From Sorex araneus (Eukaryota > Chordata > Mammalia > Eulipotyphla > Soricidae), in contig NC_073306.1 in assembly GCF_027595985.1 (NCBI RefSeq), positions 104,892,984-104,956,983 on the forward strand: a stretch of DNA of 64,000 bases, given 5' to 3'. Made by a program: the position numbers and the translations under genes. The notes under the pieces were generated by a model. It saw only the letters and a program-made list of their open reading frames with translations, ran no database searches and was not told the DNA's origin. Shown piece by piece: positions 53,251 through 64,000 of this stretch; within the stretch, counting starts at the first letter, position 1; every line of letters starts with the position of its first letter.

Positions 53251-54005
53251 AAACACTCTAATCTTGGGGGAAAGAATTGATATCAGGTTATTGTGTGAAA
53301 GCATCACTGTTGTCTTCTGGTCAGGTTTTCCATGTATTTCTTCATGTATTGGTACTGATAGGACTTGGCCTGAAATAATGATTATTTTTACCTGTAGGCA
53401 TAACCAAAGAGAGGGTAACACTGGGTCTGTTGTCAAAGGCAAGCAAAAGTTCCCCAGAAAATTTCTGCAGTCTATGAGAGCAGACTTTAGGGATTTCAGA
53501 ACAGGTCTGCACTTGTGCAGAAATGGTAATACATTCTGTATATTTTTGTGCTCTTGGTAACAAAGAGGTAAGGCCCAGACCTTACCTGGGGTGAAATAAT
53601 CAAGCAGAAGACATGATTGACTTCTTCCCTGGGGTCCAAGTGATGACAGTTGCAATGGTACCTGTCAGAGAACCATGTGCCTATGAAGAAGCTCCTTCTT
53701 GCAGGCATGAATTGAGGGGCAGGGAGCAAGTGTCCAGAGCAAGTGTCCATAGCTGATGGAACCTTTTATTATTAAATTTATGTTTCAGTAGTAGTGGCAA
53801 GGACAATTAGGCCTGCCTGTACAATATAAGTAAATACCATCGAGGCTTCTGCATGAGTCAGATGTGGGTAGTTTAAGGGGAAGATTGGACTCACTATTAA
53901 TTTAGAGACTGGAGTCAGAATATTTTCACTATCAAATATCACTAAGGGTGACAGTGCATATTTTCAAAATAAGCATGTAGGATATGCAGGACTTTTTTCA
54001 ACTAT
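53251..54005. other. Low-copy DNA with an exon-like segment
   Basis: 53397-53567 is flanked by an acceptor-like TTTTTACCTGTAG and a donor-like AGAGGTAAGG and overlaps open frames on both strands; no protein recognised. Confidence 0.25.
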
Positions 54006-54017
54006 AATGATTTGAGA

Positions 54018-54261
54018 GGGGGCTGGAGTGATAGCACAGCGGTTGGGCATTCGCCTTTCACGCGGCTGACCAGAGTTCGATTCCTCTGCCCCTCTCTGAG
54101 AGTCCGGCAAGCTACGGAGAGTATCAAGCCTGCATGGCAAAGCCTGGCAAGCTACCCGTGCATATTGGATATGTCAAACACAGTAACAATAAGTCTCTCA
54201 ATGAGAGATGTTACTGGTGCCCGCTCAAACAAATCGATGAGCAATGGGATGACAGTGACAG
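54018..54261 (+). mobile_element. Long-form SINE, complete, TSD present, no poly(A)
   Basis: GGGGGCTGGAGTGATAGCAC to GGGATGACAGTGACAG, immediately followed by the TSD: AATGATTTGAGA at 54006-54017 and AATAATTTGAGA at 54262-54273. The absence of any A-run between body and TSD is clear here. Confidence 0.93.
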
Positions 54262-54273
54262 AATAATTTGAGA

Positions 54274-55244
54274 ATGGTCAAAGTACATTGATACCGGTGG
54301 CCGGGTTTGTCACTGAGTTTGAGTTTAATGACCATCCTCGGAAATGTTATGACTTTGTTTGAAATATGCTGTGAGGAAGCTAAAGATCTTGGAGTGAAGC
54401 AGACTCTGGCAACAATAATACCTTTTTATTCTGAGGAAAAGTATGTTCTTTAAGGAGAATCTTTATTTTTGGCATTATTTGGCCTTCTGGCAGAATTTCA
54501 GCTATTTTTCCATAAAAAAAAATAGACCTTGATTGTAAAGTTCTGAATGAATACTCATTGTTGGTAGTTACTGAAAGACTTTTAATAAGTAAATAATTAA
54601 TTTCTTGGATCTTCTATTTCTTACCTGTAAAATGGTGGTAATCGTAAGCTCCCTCTGGAATTATATGGAGTACCCAATCTCGGTTTGATTTTCAAATAAA
54701 AAGAATATTTATCTATAACTAGAAGAATATTGTAACATTTTCATTGTAACATTATCATCCTAGACAGTAGTCCTTGTAATTTGGCCTCATTTGCAACATT
54801 TCCATCCTCTTAAGTACTGTTTCTTCATTCTGGCAATCTGAATAGGTTCAGTTAGACACAGAGATGTCTCTGAAGGCCACAGGGCTATTAATGCCTAGGC
54901 TTAATTAAATGCCAAGTCCAATTTTGACAATACTGATTTACTTGCTGTGGGAAAAGTGCCAAACCTGAAGTTTAATTGAATTCAAGTGTTTATTCATCAT
55001 CTACCAAATTTCTCTCTCTCTCCCTTGCTCTCTCTCTCTTATGTAGGGGTAAATATACATTCATTAAAACCTACATAAGTATAGTGTAGCAATATTTATG
55101 TAGCTCAATTTAGAACACTTTTTTTTTTTTTGCACATTGCTATGCTGTTTTAGTCCAAGATTTTCGCCTCAAACTGCTGGTGGCAGCAGAGACTTGGGAA
55201 ATATCTTCTGTGCAATTCATATGACTTTTGATATAAACCTCCTG
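54274..55244. other. Low-copy DNA
   Basis: Short CT runs near 55010-55040; nothing recognised. Confidence 0.4.
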
Positions 55245-55345
55245 ACTTTAGCTGTGGTCGAGGTATCCACAGATCACAGGATCAGAGGACTCCATTACAT
55301 TTTGTCTTTCTGAGATGGACAGGATCAGGGGAATTTCTACTTCTT
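55245..55345. repeat. Local duplicate, copy 1
   Basis: Pairs with 55857-55957 at roughly 80% by eye (GACTTTAGCTGTGG, CAGGATCAGAGGACTCCAT, GATGGACAGGATCAG). Family unknown. Confidence 0.7.
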
Positions 55346-55616
55346 ATGTACATTAATGGCAAGAAATTATTGTATTAAGTAACAAGTAAATTGGATCTTC
55401 ATGTTTGAACTATAATTTTTTGAAGTAATTTTTTATCTCATACTTGAGGTCTAAAGTAGTGAAAAAGTGCTGTGGTTGGGGAACCTCACTGACTGTTATC
55501 TTTTAAAATAGGCTTTTTATTATTGTGGGTCAATAACCTTCCCTTTATGGGAGACCACAGGCACTATCTAGGGAGTCTCTTTTTCCTTTTTATTCCTTTT
55601 TTATTCTTTTTTTTTT

Positions 55617-55700
55617 TTTAGTGCTAATTCGATTTTTATCGAACTCAGGGCTCACACATGCAAGACAAGTACCACAGCATGGAGCCACACCCACAGTATG
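55617..55700 (-). mobile_element. tRNA-like SINE relic of a different type
   Basis: T-run, then GATTTTTATCGAACTCAGGG CTCACACATGCAAGACAAGT ACCACAG and GAGCCACACCCACAG, an inverse tRNA-derived pattern (box B-like GGGTTCGAT variant) that is not the SOR head. A similar trace is at 16040-16095. Confidence 0.4.
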
Positions 55701-55856
55701 GAATTCCTTTCTTTTGATGATTTCCTGTACCTTATGTGTGATCACTGGGCTTCCAGATTCCTTTGCAACCCCCAAATGTGTACTAAAGCTAATGGCAGAG
55801 GACTGTATTCAACTTGACTTAGCCCTTGATTTCCTTGTACCTGGGTCTGTGTTCCT

Positions 55857-55957
55857 GGCTTTAGCTGTGGCCAAGGTCTCCACACACCCCAGGATCAGAG
55901 AACTCCATGACATTTTCTCTGCTGAAGATGGACAGGATTAGAGGCATTTCTGCTTAG
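55857..55957. repeat. Local duplicate, copy 2
   Basis: See 55245-55345. It lies 612 bp downstream in the same orientation. Confidence 0.7.
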
Positions 55958-57009
55958 CCTCTAATGCTAATTTTGAAAAGAAAGAGGCATCTGGACATGG
56001 AAGTCCACTTTTCACCCACTATACTCCATGAGCCATAGAATAGCAGATAATATTTATTTGAATGGTAGCCAAGAGTAAGAAGAAAGAAAGAAGGATGAAA
56101 AATATAAAATAAAATACCCCCCTTACATACCTCTGGAAGTCCTGGAAGCCATGTGCTCCTCACTGCCCAGTTGCCTCCATGTTGACTCACCCACCAGCTC
56201 TGCTCTACTTACTCTACTATTCTACTTAATGCACACCAGGCAGCTAATAATTAATGGAAACACCAGTCCCTTCAGCTGCAAACTCTCGGGCACCCTTGAG
56301 AGGTGGATGGGCTGAATACTCACCCTGATGAAGCCCTCGCAGCTACACCCATACCCCAACACTGTAGCCAAGCCAAGGATTCAACTCCACCACATTGAGA
56401 ATATTCTCTGTATAGATGCAAACTGCAAATAATCTCAGGTACCCCAATGCCCAGGCTAGAACTCTGGGGTCTTCTCAGAGTCAGACTAAATACCCTGTCC
56501 TTACCCTCTTTGCTCCCAGAAGCCCCGACAGCCACACCTTCCTCCCAGAACCACTGTCCAGGCCACAGATCCTGAAGTTTCTTGACACATCCTAATTCCT
56601 CAATACTGAAATTCCAGAAGGAATGCATTAATTAGATGAGAAAATAACACAGAAGCCAACTAAACTCAACAAACAAAAACTATAACACAGAAGGCTCAGC
56701 TATCAACAAACAGCTTAATAAATTCTTAGACAAAAGCTTGACAAACTCATGATCAGATATAACAATTTTCACATTAAAATTATTTTTTCTTATGCTTATT
56801 GATTTTAATATGAGAGTTTTATTATCTAATCATTTTCAACTCTAGAATTGTATCAACAGTTGTGGCTTTTGTCTACATTAAAATAAATTTTAAAAATAAT
56901 TTAAAAGAAGAAAAATGAAAAGAGCTTGCATACAACTACATATATATATAATGATTTCATTTGTGTAAAAATTCTGTGTCTGGGTGTGACATATACATAA
57001 AGGGATTAG
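55958..57009. other. Low-copy DNA leading into an old L1
   Basis: C-rich, repeat-like prose at 56260-56600 is not assignable; from about 56600 it becomes A-rich. Confidence 0.35.
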
Positions 57010-58180
57010 AAGAAAATTTAAGAATCAGAATCTGTTGAGGAAAACATGGGTAGAACTCTCCAGCATATGGACTTCAGAAGTGTCTTCAATGATTTGACTC
57101 CACTAGCAAAGAAGATAAATACAAACATAAATGGGACTACATTATTCTATAACATTATTTTCATTACAAAAAACTGGGCCGAAATAAAAAGACATCCCAC
57201 TAAATGGGAGAAAATATTTGTAGCATCATATATCAGATAAAGGGTTAGTATCTAAGACATATAAAGAATTTACAAAGCTCAATGGCAAGAAAAACAACAA
57301 AATAATCCCATCCAAAAATGGGGAGAGGGGATGAACAGACACTTCCCCAAAGAGTACATACAGATGGCTAGTGGACACATGAAAAATTGGTCTTTTTTTC
57401 TTACTATCAGGGAAATGCAAATTGAAATGACAATGAGATATCATTTCAAACCAGTGTGAATGGCATACATCAGGAAGTTAGGAAACAACCTGTCAGAAGG
57501 AATCTGGTGAAAAAGAAGCCCTTCTTTCACTGTTAGTAAGACAGTTACAACTTCTATGTAAATTAGTAAGGAGACATTTCAAAAACTAAGAGAACTTCTG
57601 TATTACCCAGTGCTTCCACTGCTTGGTATCTACCCCAAACACAAAAACATTAATTCAGAAATATATATGTACACATATGTTAATTGTGGCACCAAATATA
57701 ATAAGTAGGATATGAAAATTATCCAAATGTCCAATGACAGATTAGTGGCTAAAGAAGTTATTGTACATATATGCAATGGAATACTACTACACTATAAGAG
57801 AATAACTGAAATATTGCAGTTCCCTACAACCTGGATGGAAGTGGAGGGTGTTACATTAATCAAAATAAGTCAGAGGATGAAGCACATGTTTTCGATGATC
57901 TCCCTTATCTGTGGCATATAGAGAAACAAAACAGGAGTATAAGTAGTATCAAATGATAACAAGCCCTTGACCTTTGGTTATAAAACTGAGATTACCAAGG
58001 AGTGGAAGGATTTAGTTGGGAGGAAGAAAAAAGTGAGCTAGAAGTGACATTGACAGTGGTGGATAGTTGTGGACACATTGGTGGTGGTAAAGCTTGCAGT
58101 AACTTTGTACATCAAAACCATAAACATTAAAACTATTGTAACCATGTCACCTAAACATCAATGAGAATTTAAAAAAAGAA
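57010..58180 (+). mobile_element. Old L1 3' end (ORF2 C-terminus and 3' UTR)
   Basis: Diverged ORF2 codons in many frames: LNGTTLFYN-like, [20 protein letters not shown]-like, QMASGHMKN-like, NNLSEGIW, CIYPKHKNINS-like, MEYYYTIRE-like, SVRG... then a 3' UTR with ACACATTGGTGGTGGTAAAG and an A-rich end. Frameshifts and stops throughout; much older than the two L1s at 26 and 41 kb. Confidence 0.82.
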
Positions 58181-58294
58181 TTAGAATCTATAAAGTCTTA
58201 ATTGATTTATTCTTTGGTACAGAACCAATTTGTATATTGAGTTTGAGTCTACTTAGGGAAAATAAAATGATTATACACACATACCCACACACAT

Positions 58295-58304
<10 letters not shown>

Positions 58305-58340
<36 letters not shown>

Positions 58341-58352
58341 TGTGTGTGTGTG
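58305..58352. repeat. (TG)n microsatellite fused to a SINE tail
   Basis: About 24 TG units with one GG interruption, continuous with the CACTGTC tail of the inverse SINE. Confidence 0.97.
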
Positions 58353-58480
58353 TCACTGTCATCCCGTTGCTCATCGATTTGTTCGAGTGGGTACCAGTAA
58401 CGTCTCTCATTGAGAGATTTATTGTTACTGTTTTTGGCATATCCAATATGCCATGGGCAGCTTGCCAGGCTCTGCTGTGG
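58353..58480 (-). mobile_element. Long-form SINE, 5' truncated, inverse
   Basis: CACTGTCATCCCGTTGCTCA to GGCAGCTTGCCAGGCTCTGC; the head is replaced by a TA-rich run at 58480-58508. Confidence 0.9.
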
Positions 58481-58508
58481 TATATATATGTATATATATA
58501 TATATATA

Positions 58509-59124
58509 AACACTTAGATAAATGAGAATAAAGGTCAGAAGAGATACTTTGTACTATGGTTGTTGGGATAAAGGAAAAAGCTAGGTGGGGTAGGGGTAAC
58601 TCTGGAAGTGCTGGAGAGATGACTAGATTTTCATATAGAACTTTTTGGTTTTGATTTTGTAGAAACTTACAGATTGGTTTTATCATGTGAAAAATCAACA
58701 CTAAAAAAGCCCGCATCACTCATGTGATGAGTTGATGCAAGCTTTTCATTTTTAGTACAAGAGATTTATAAGACTTCTTGAAAACAGACTGACAGTGTCT
58801 TCTGGATAGAGTGAACTTTCCCTCCCCAAACCAAGTGAGTAGTTTACTATTCACTTGGGTTGATGCAAATCTCCTCAATTTCCTTGCAATTTATTATCCT
58901 TGATTTTTCCACATTAGATTGGCTTGTACAGAGCTATCTCTTTAATGATTGCCCATAGTAACAAGGTTTTATTGATCATATTTATTTTTCTCTCCAGGTA
59001 CAGTTCTTTTGATTTTATAGATATACATGTTTCCATAGATGTTTATAGATATTTCTAATTTGGGGGTTATCTTACGAACAAATAGAACAAACTTGTCAAA
59101 TAATTTGATTCTGCCTCCTTTACC
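58509..59124. other. Low-copy DNA
   Basis: Nothing recognised. Confidence 0.4.
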
Positions 59125-59402
59125 TTTATGTCTGTTTTCTGGTGGTGTTGGGGAGTCTCCCAAACAGGACTCAGGGGCTCTACTCCTGAAGATACTTGGC
59201 CAATCTGGGGCCAATGCTGGGGCCTGAGGGTATGGTACTCCTCAGTGCCTGAGTTGCGGGTGACCACCAGGGTCAACATAGCAGTGCTCAGGGGCCTCTA
59301 GGAATACAATTAACAATGCTCTGGGGTCCATGTGGAACTGGGAATTGAACCTACATTCAGCAAGGCATGTGCCTTACCCCTGTACTATCTCCATGGCCCT
59401 TC
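59125..59402 (-). mobile_element. Old SINE, longer body
   Basis: Inverse: GCAGTGCTCAGGGGCCTCTA, GGAACTGGGAATTGAACC, GGCATGTGCCTTACCCCTGT ACTATCTCCATGGCCC head. Confidence 0.7.
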
Positions 59403-59519
59403 TTTATTATTCCTAAACTTTTATTAAAAACTATGAGCCAAACACTGTGCTAAAATGCAGATACTTTTACTGGCATTTCCTTGATTATGTTTAGGGTTAG
59501 GAGAGGGCACTTTCTTTTT

Positions 59520-59830
59520 TTAATTTAATTTTATTTTTATAAAAAGTTGCTTACAATAACTTATTACATTTACTATTCTAACACCAATACCACCAACATT
59601 ACACCTTCCCACCACCATATTTTGAGTATTTCCACCCCGACTTCCAAAGCCTGCCCTCAAAGCAGGAGCCAAATAATTTATTTTGTACTGCTTGTTATGA
59701 ATAATCCACTAAAACGGATCCCAAAAAGTTTCCTTAGAAGAAAGTGTGTGAAGATTGTTGTGTATCGAGAGGGTGCTTTTTTGTTCATGTTCTCATTAAT
59801 GTTGCCTCTTTCAGCCACACACTGAAGACC
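59520..59830 (-). mobile_element. Type C retroelement 3' end
   Basis: Shares with 22195-22450 the order ...CCAATACCACC, TACACCTTCCCACCACCA, CTGCTTGTTATGAA, GTGTGAAGATTGTT. Only the 3' 300 bp are present. Confidence 0.75.
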
Positions 59831-61009
59831 ATACTTCTCATCTTAGACATGTTGCTTCTTTTCCTACCTCTGCGACTGAAGTCTTATAGGTGAGACCTAC
59901 TCACTACCCAAGCAGAGACTCAGCTGTTATCATTTACGAAACGATCATCACTAAAAGGGGGGCGGGGGAAGAAACTGCCTTGTGCTGTAAAACTGGGCTG
60001 CACTGTGCATTTTGTTCTCTGTATAATCCTGCATAATCCTGCAGCATAATCCAGTTTATACTTCTCTGCTTAGGGGACAAAGCTTTCTCTTTCTCCCATA
60101 CCACAAATTCTGTTCTGCTTCGATCTTACCACCTCTGTTTACCAGCGTGCAAATTAATTATATTTCAGCCCTAGGTGCTATACACACACACACATATATA
60201 TACACATATATACATACTATATATAATATATGTCATACTATTTTTCCTGTTGTGGAATATTATTAGTGAATTTTATCAGCACACCAGCTAATGCCAACAA
60301 GATTTTGTTTGTTTCTTTTCCAAATGACCTTTCACTCAGTTCTCTACTTCCAAGGACAGAAAGTGAGACTTGAAGATTAGTGAAATTTTGTATCAGAGGA
60401 CATCATTTTGCTTCAGGAATCCACTAGCTTAGCCTAAGCTGGTGCCGTTTTATTTTCTCTTTAGTCAATACTCCTGTGTGCTTCCAATTTTCTCCACTGA
60501 TAGAGTTCAGAGAATAGAGAAAAATAGTTTGGACTGTAAGGTTCAGGAAAAGCTACAGGAAAGAGATAAGACCAAGATTTGGCTTTGAGGATGAAAGGAT
60601 TTAGATTCTAGGCTAACTTAAATTATAAATATAATAGTTTTATGACTTATTTAAGAGGGGAAGCAGTTATTCTCTTTGAAAACTCAACATTGCTAGTCTT
60701 CCAGAAGTCAAGTGCTATTTTTGATGGTCTGTCAGGGTCCTGTGTTTGCCTGAGTGAATGCATCATTCTGGTAAAGACTCCATTATGTGATGGCAGGGTT
60801 GGTGATTCTGTAAATGCATCAGGCATCTAAAGAGAGAAATCGAGCTGATGTTCAAATTTAGGTTATCTGTCATTCCATCTTCCTTTGTTTCCCTTCTGAC
60901 TTGTGAATTCTAGTTGTAAATCAATTCTGACTTAGGTTAAAAAGTGGAAACACCACACATTTTCCAGCTAGTTGTGAACAATGACTTCCATGAAATTCTA
61001 AAGATATCG
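59831..61009. other. Low-copy DNA
   Basis: A CA/TA run lies at 60181-60235. Nothing else recognised. Confidence 0.4.
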
Positions 61010-61181
61010 AAAAAAAAAAGATACATCATGATCCTATATCTCAAACTGTACTATCAAGACACAGTGAAAAAAAAGCTCATAGTATTGGAATAAAAACAGA
61101 CATATAGACCCAGGGATAAGAATTACAAAGAGAAAAGGAAGTAACAAAAAAACTTAAAAAAAAACCCAGATAGGCACAAAC

Positions 61182-61256
61182 AAAATAATGAAAATAATTA
61201 ACAAAATAATTAACAAAATAATTAACAAAATAATTTTGTTAAAATAATTAACAAAA
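61182..61256. repeat. 12-bp tandem array in the old L1
   Basis: Unit AAAATAATTAAC: three perfect copies 61191-61226, a variant with AAAATAATTTTGTT, then another perfect copy 61241-61252. Confidence 0.92.
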
Positions 61257-61479
61257 AATGAACTAAAAATTTGAAATAAGACATGAAGCCTCCCGCCAAA
61301 AAACAACACAGAAGCAAACAGATAATAGGCTCCTTAATGAAGGCCTTGGTGATGTTTTTGTGAATTTAACTTCATACAAATGAAAAGAATAAAAACCAAA
61401 ATAAACAAATAAACTGTATCATACTAAAAAGCTTCTTTACATTGAAAGAAATACTCATCAAAATAAAAATTCTGAGATA

Positions 61480-61645
61480 ATACAGGGTGAAAGCATTTAC
61501 CTTCTATGTCGTCAACCTCACTTCTATCCCCAGAACTGCACGTGGTCCACTGGCCACTTGCAGAAGTGATCCCTGATCACAGAATCAGAAGTAAGCCTTA
61601 AGAATCACTGTGAATGGCTCCAAAACCAAGTAAGAAAAAAAATGA
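61480..61645 (+). mobile_element. Short-form SINE, old, nested in the L1
   Basis: GTGAAAGCATTTACCTTCTA TG, CTATCCCCAGAACTGCACGT GGTCC, AAGTGATCCCTGATCACAGA ATCAGAAGTAAGCC, A-rich tail. Confidence 0.7.
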
Positions 61646-61968
61646 GGAAAAGAAATCTAATAGATGGGAGATGATATTCACAAATCATACAACTCTCTAG
61701 GGGGTGCTACCTAAACTATATAAAAAAACTCATAAAGCAACAGTAGAATAAGTATCCAATTTAAAAATGAACAGAAAATAAGAATAGACTCAACTAGTGA
61801 AAACATGCAGATATCCAACTGGCACATCAGAAAGAGTATAACTTCTCAGAAGTGAAAACCCAAACCAAAATGGGATGTCGATGTCATCTCTTATTCAAGT
61901 GACTTATCACAAAGACAGAAAATAACAAACATTAAGAATTTAAATTAATATTTATTAAAATACCATAG

Positions 61969-62502
61969 AGTCTCTTGCAGAGTTTCTTGCCCGCATGCCT
62001 GGCTGTCTTCCCCGGGGCCCCTTGGAGGGGATGGGCTCCAGCTTCCCTCACCACCCTGAGCAGAGCTCCCAGAAGCTGAAGACCACGGAACCTAACTACA
62101 GCCATGCTCGAGGCCCTTCTCCACACATTCGAACAGGCCTCATGCATAAAGGTACAGGCAGAGGAACCCAGGTGTGTGTAATCCCATCAAAGGCCAACAT
62201 CCAGAGACTTAAAAGCAAGCTATCTTGTAGCCTACTTCTCCCTCTGGGAGAAACTGGCAAGCTTTTGAGAGTTTCCTGCCCACATGGGACAGCCTTGCAA
62301 GCTTCCCATGGTGTATTCATATGCTAAATCTAGTAACAAGCTGGATCTCATTCCCCTGACCCTGAAAGAGTCTCCAGTGCGACATTGTTGGGAGGGCAGA
62401 GTCGAGAGAGACTTCTAAGATCTCAGGGAAAGGATGAATTGAGAGGTTACTGAGCCCGCTCGAGAAATCGACGATTAACGGGATTTCATGATCGTGATCG
62501 TG
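61969..62502 (+). mobile_element. Composite non-autonomous retroposon, second copy, no poly(A)
   Basis: Collinear with 6581-7118, with a small deletion near 62219. Flanked by a perfect 12-bp TSD, AAAATACCATAG, at 61957-61968 and 62503-62514. Ends GATTTCATGATCGTGATCGT G directly against the TSD. Confidence 0.95.
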
Positions 62503-62514
62503 AAAATACCATAG

Positions 62515-62770
62515 TGATGACTAGAGCAATAGCACAGAGTATAGGGCGTTTGCCTTGCACGTGGCCGACCCAGGTTCAATTCCTCTGTCCCTCTTGGAGA
62601 GCCCGGCAAGTTACTGAGAGTATCCTGCACACATGGCAGAGCCTGGCAAGCTCCTCATGGCATATTTGATGTGCCAAAAACAGTAACAAGTCTCACAATG
62701 GAGATGTTACTGGTGCCTGCTTGAGCAAATTGATGAACAATGGGACACCAGTACTACAGTGCTACAGTAG
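62515..62770 (+). mobile_element. Long-form SINE, directly after the composite element
   Basis: GATGACTAGAGCAATAGCAC to CCAGTACTACAGTGCTACAG. Starts right at the downstream TSD of the composite element. No poly(A). Confidence 0.92.
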
Positions 62771-63280
62771 CTATTCTCCTTCTATATAGTTATCTGAAGA
62801 ATATAAAAACTCTAATTTGAACAGATACATATACCATTATGCTTATTAAAGCATTATTTTCAATAGCCAAGGGTTGGGACAATTTAAATGACCACAGAAA
62901 TTTAGATGGGTAATATTCTACTCATAAAGATTAAACCTTGTCATTTTAAATAACATAGATTGAACTAGAGAGTATTATGCTTAGTTAAATATGTGGTCAG
63001 ATAGAGAAAGATAAACACCATATGGTTTGATATCAATGCATATATAGAATATAAATATAAACAAAAAGAAAACAATATTCTGAGATCAGTATGGTGGTTA
63101 CCAGAGGAAAGGGGAACGAAAAAAGTGTAAAATATGTAAAGGTGTTTAATTGTATATTGTTAGTGAAAATTAGACTTTTGGTGGTGACTGTAATATGATA
63201 GATACAAAAATAAGAATATAATACACACCTGAAACCTATTAAGGTCAGAAATTTATGTTACTTTAGTTAACATAAAAGAA

Positions 63281-64000
63281 AACAACTAATGATACTATTT
63301 ATATCAGGCTAGTAGAGAATGAGGGTGTTGGCATGGTGTGGGAAGAGAGAAGAGTAAAATGCAGTAAGCGGAGGTGGAAGAAAGAATAAGGACTCCTCTG
63401 GGAAAAAGTATATATTATTTCCTTTTTTGCAGGCCTGTCATGACTGGGTCTCATAGAGAATACCTTTCTTGAATAATGTTCTCTAATACACTTTGTGTGG
63501 TTCTTGGAAGAAATATTATCATCTCGTCATTCATTCCCAGTTGACGATTGTAGATTTAGTCCCGTATCTTGGGCTTATCCTCGGGTATGTACTCACCGAG
63601 TACAAAGGCAGATGGAGCCCTTGCATTATATAAATTGTGATTTTTCTCTCTTGATACTTCTTTCTGCCAAGTGCATATTGTTGATTTTGTACAAATGAAT
63701 TTGTATTTGATTCATTTCCATTTTAATCAGTTTACAAAGTGGTCCTTATTTTGATTTTAGTGTGTGTGTGGGGGGATTTTATTGAGTCTTTTGAGAAATT
63801 GTGGAAAACTGTGCCATCTATTCTTTAGAAAAGTATACCTATGCATCATATTTTTCAGTGCATCCACAGTCCACTTGTAGACTTTCATACTGAGAATTTT
63901 TTCAGAAGAAGGAAGGCTTTTTTTTCTATCTGGATTTATGAGAATGGAGGGAGCAGATGGAGTGCCTCAGCCATGACAGATGCTGGTGCAATAGGTAAGG
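63281..64000. other. Low-copy DNA to the window end
   Basis: Nothing recognised; short TG/G run at about 63760. Confidence 0.4.

Larger units (their letters stand above)
61010..63280 (+). mobile_element. Ancient L1 (L1M-like), split by three SINE-type insertions
   Basis: Diverged ORF2 C-terminal codons (KAWVMFL-like near 61340, then CIILKSFFT-like, LIDGR... QPNLKMNRK-like at 61660-61780, HADIQLAHQKE-like) continue after the insertions (IYHYAY.SIIFNSQGLGQ-like near 62840, EYYA-like) into a 3' UTR with CAGTATGGTGGTTACCAGAG GAAAGGGG and ATACACACCTGAAACC. The host pieces are 61010-61479, 61646-61968 and 62771-63280. Confidence 0.78.

Overview
This window looks like nuclear DNA from a shrew (Soricidae, probably Sorex or a close relative). 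The main evidence is the repeat content. There are many copies of a tRNA-headed SINE whose head contains GGCTGGAGTGATAGCACAG and GCATTTGCCTTGCA and whose short form ends in CCTGTGCATCGCC...GTGTGACCCAAA plus poly(A); I recognise this as the SOR-type SINE of shrews. The window also has lineage-specific L1 elements and older mammal-wide repeats (MIR, L2, hAT). The species call rests on memory of the SINE and was not searched. I see no complete host protein-coding gene, no functional RNA gene and no CRISPR. The window reads as an intergenic or deep-intronic, AT-rich stretch built mostly by retrotransposition.

Labels used below. SINE 'short form': about 180 bp with a poly(A) tail. SINE 'long form': about 250 bp, same head, but the 3' part ends in short repeats such as (CAGTGATA)n or (CAGTGCTA)n with no poly(A). 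L1 3' ends fall in three types. A: the 3' UTR of the near-complete L1 at 26.2-32.0 kb. B: the 3' UTR of the 5'-truncated L1 at 41.7-44.8 kb. C: an older type at 22.1-23.3 kb, 59.5 kb and the left edge.

Layout. 0-6 kb: type C fragment, a 170-bp duplicated segment (one copy split by a SINE), SINEs, and an L1 end with an expanded GA tract. 6.5-9.4 kb: a 538-bp composite SINE without poly(A), an inverted L1 3' end and a short type B retroposon. 9.6-11.3 kb: a processed pseudogene of the RAN GTPase, split by an L1 3' end that carries its own SINE. 11.3-20 kb: mostly low-copy sequence with a MIR, a MER5-like hAT element, an L2 relic with a perfect 20-bp hairpin, and a few exon-like or ORF-like stretches of unknown meaning. 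20-25 kb: type B and type C composite elements and a head-to-head SINE pair. 25.9-33.4 kb: an inverted duplication, one arm of which was hit by a near-full-length L1 (CpG-rich 5' UTR, broken ORF1, open 1272-residue ORF2, 3' transduction); the other arm keeps the empty site. 33-41.7 kb: low-copy DNA, SINEs and one unidentified coding-like relic. 41.7-45.8 kb: a second L1 (EN domain missing, one frameshift, type B 3' UTR) and an inverted type A L1 end. 46.3-47.7 kb: a GC-rich composite repeat with internal duplications. 48-57 kb: low-copy DNA with MIRs, SINEs and candidate conserved stretches. 57-64 kb: two old L1 fragments, the second split by three SINE insertions.

Functionally, the only long intact reading frame is L1 ORF2 (endonuclease plus reverse transcriptase). 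That kind of enzyme explains most of the structure: target-site duplications (TSDs), poly(A) tails, 5' truncation, the processed pseudogene and the transductions. The unusual points are the SINE forms without poly(A), L1s with similar ORF2 but unrelated 3' UTRs, and ORF-less elements joining a GC-rich block to an L1 3' end.
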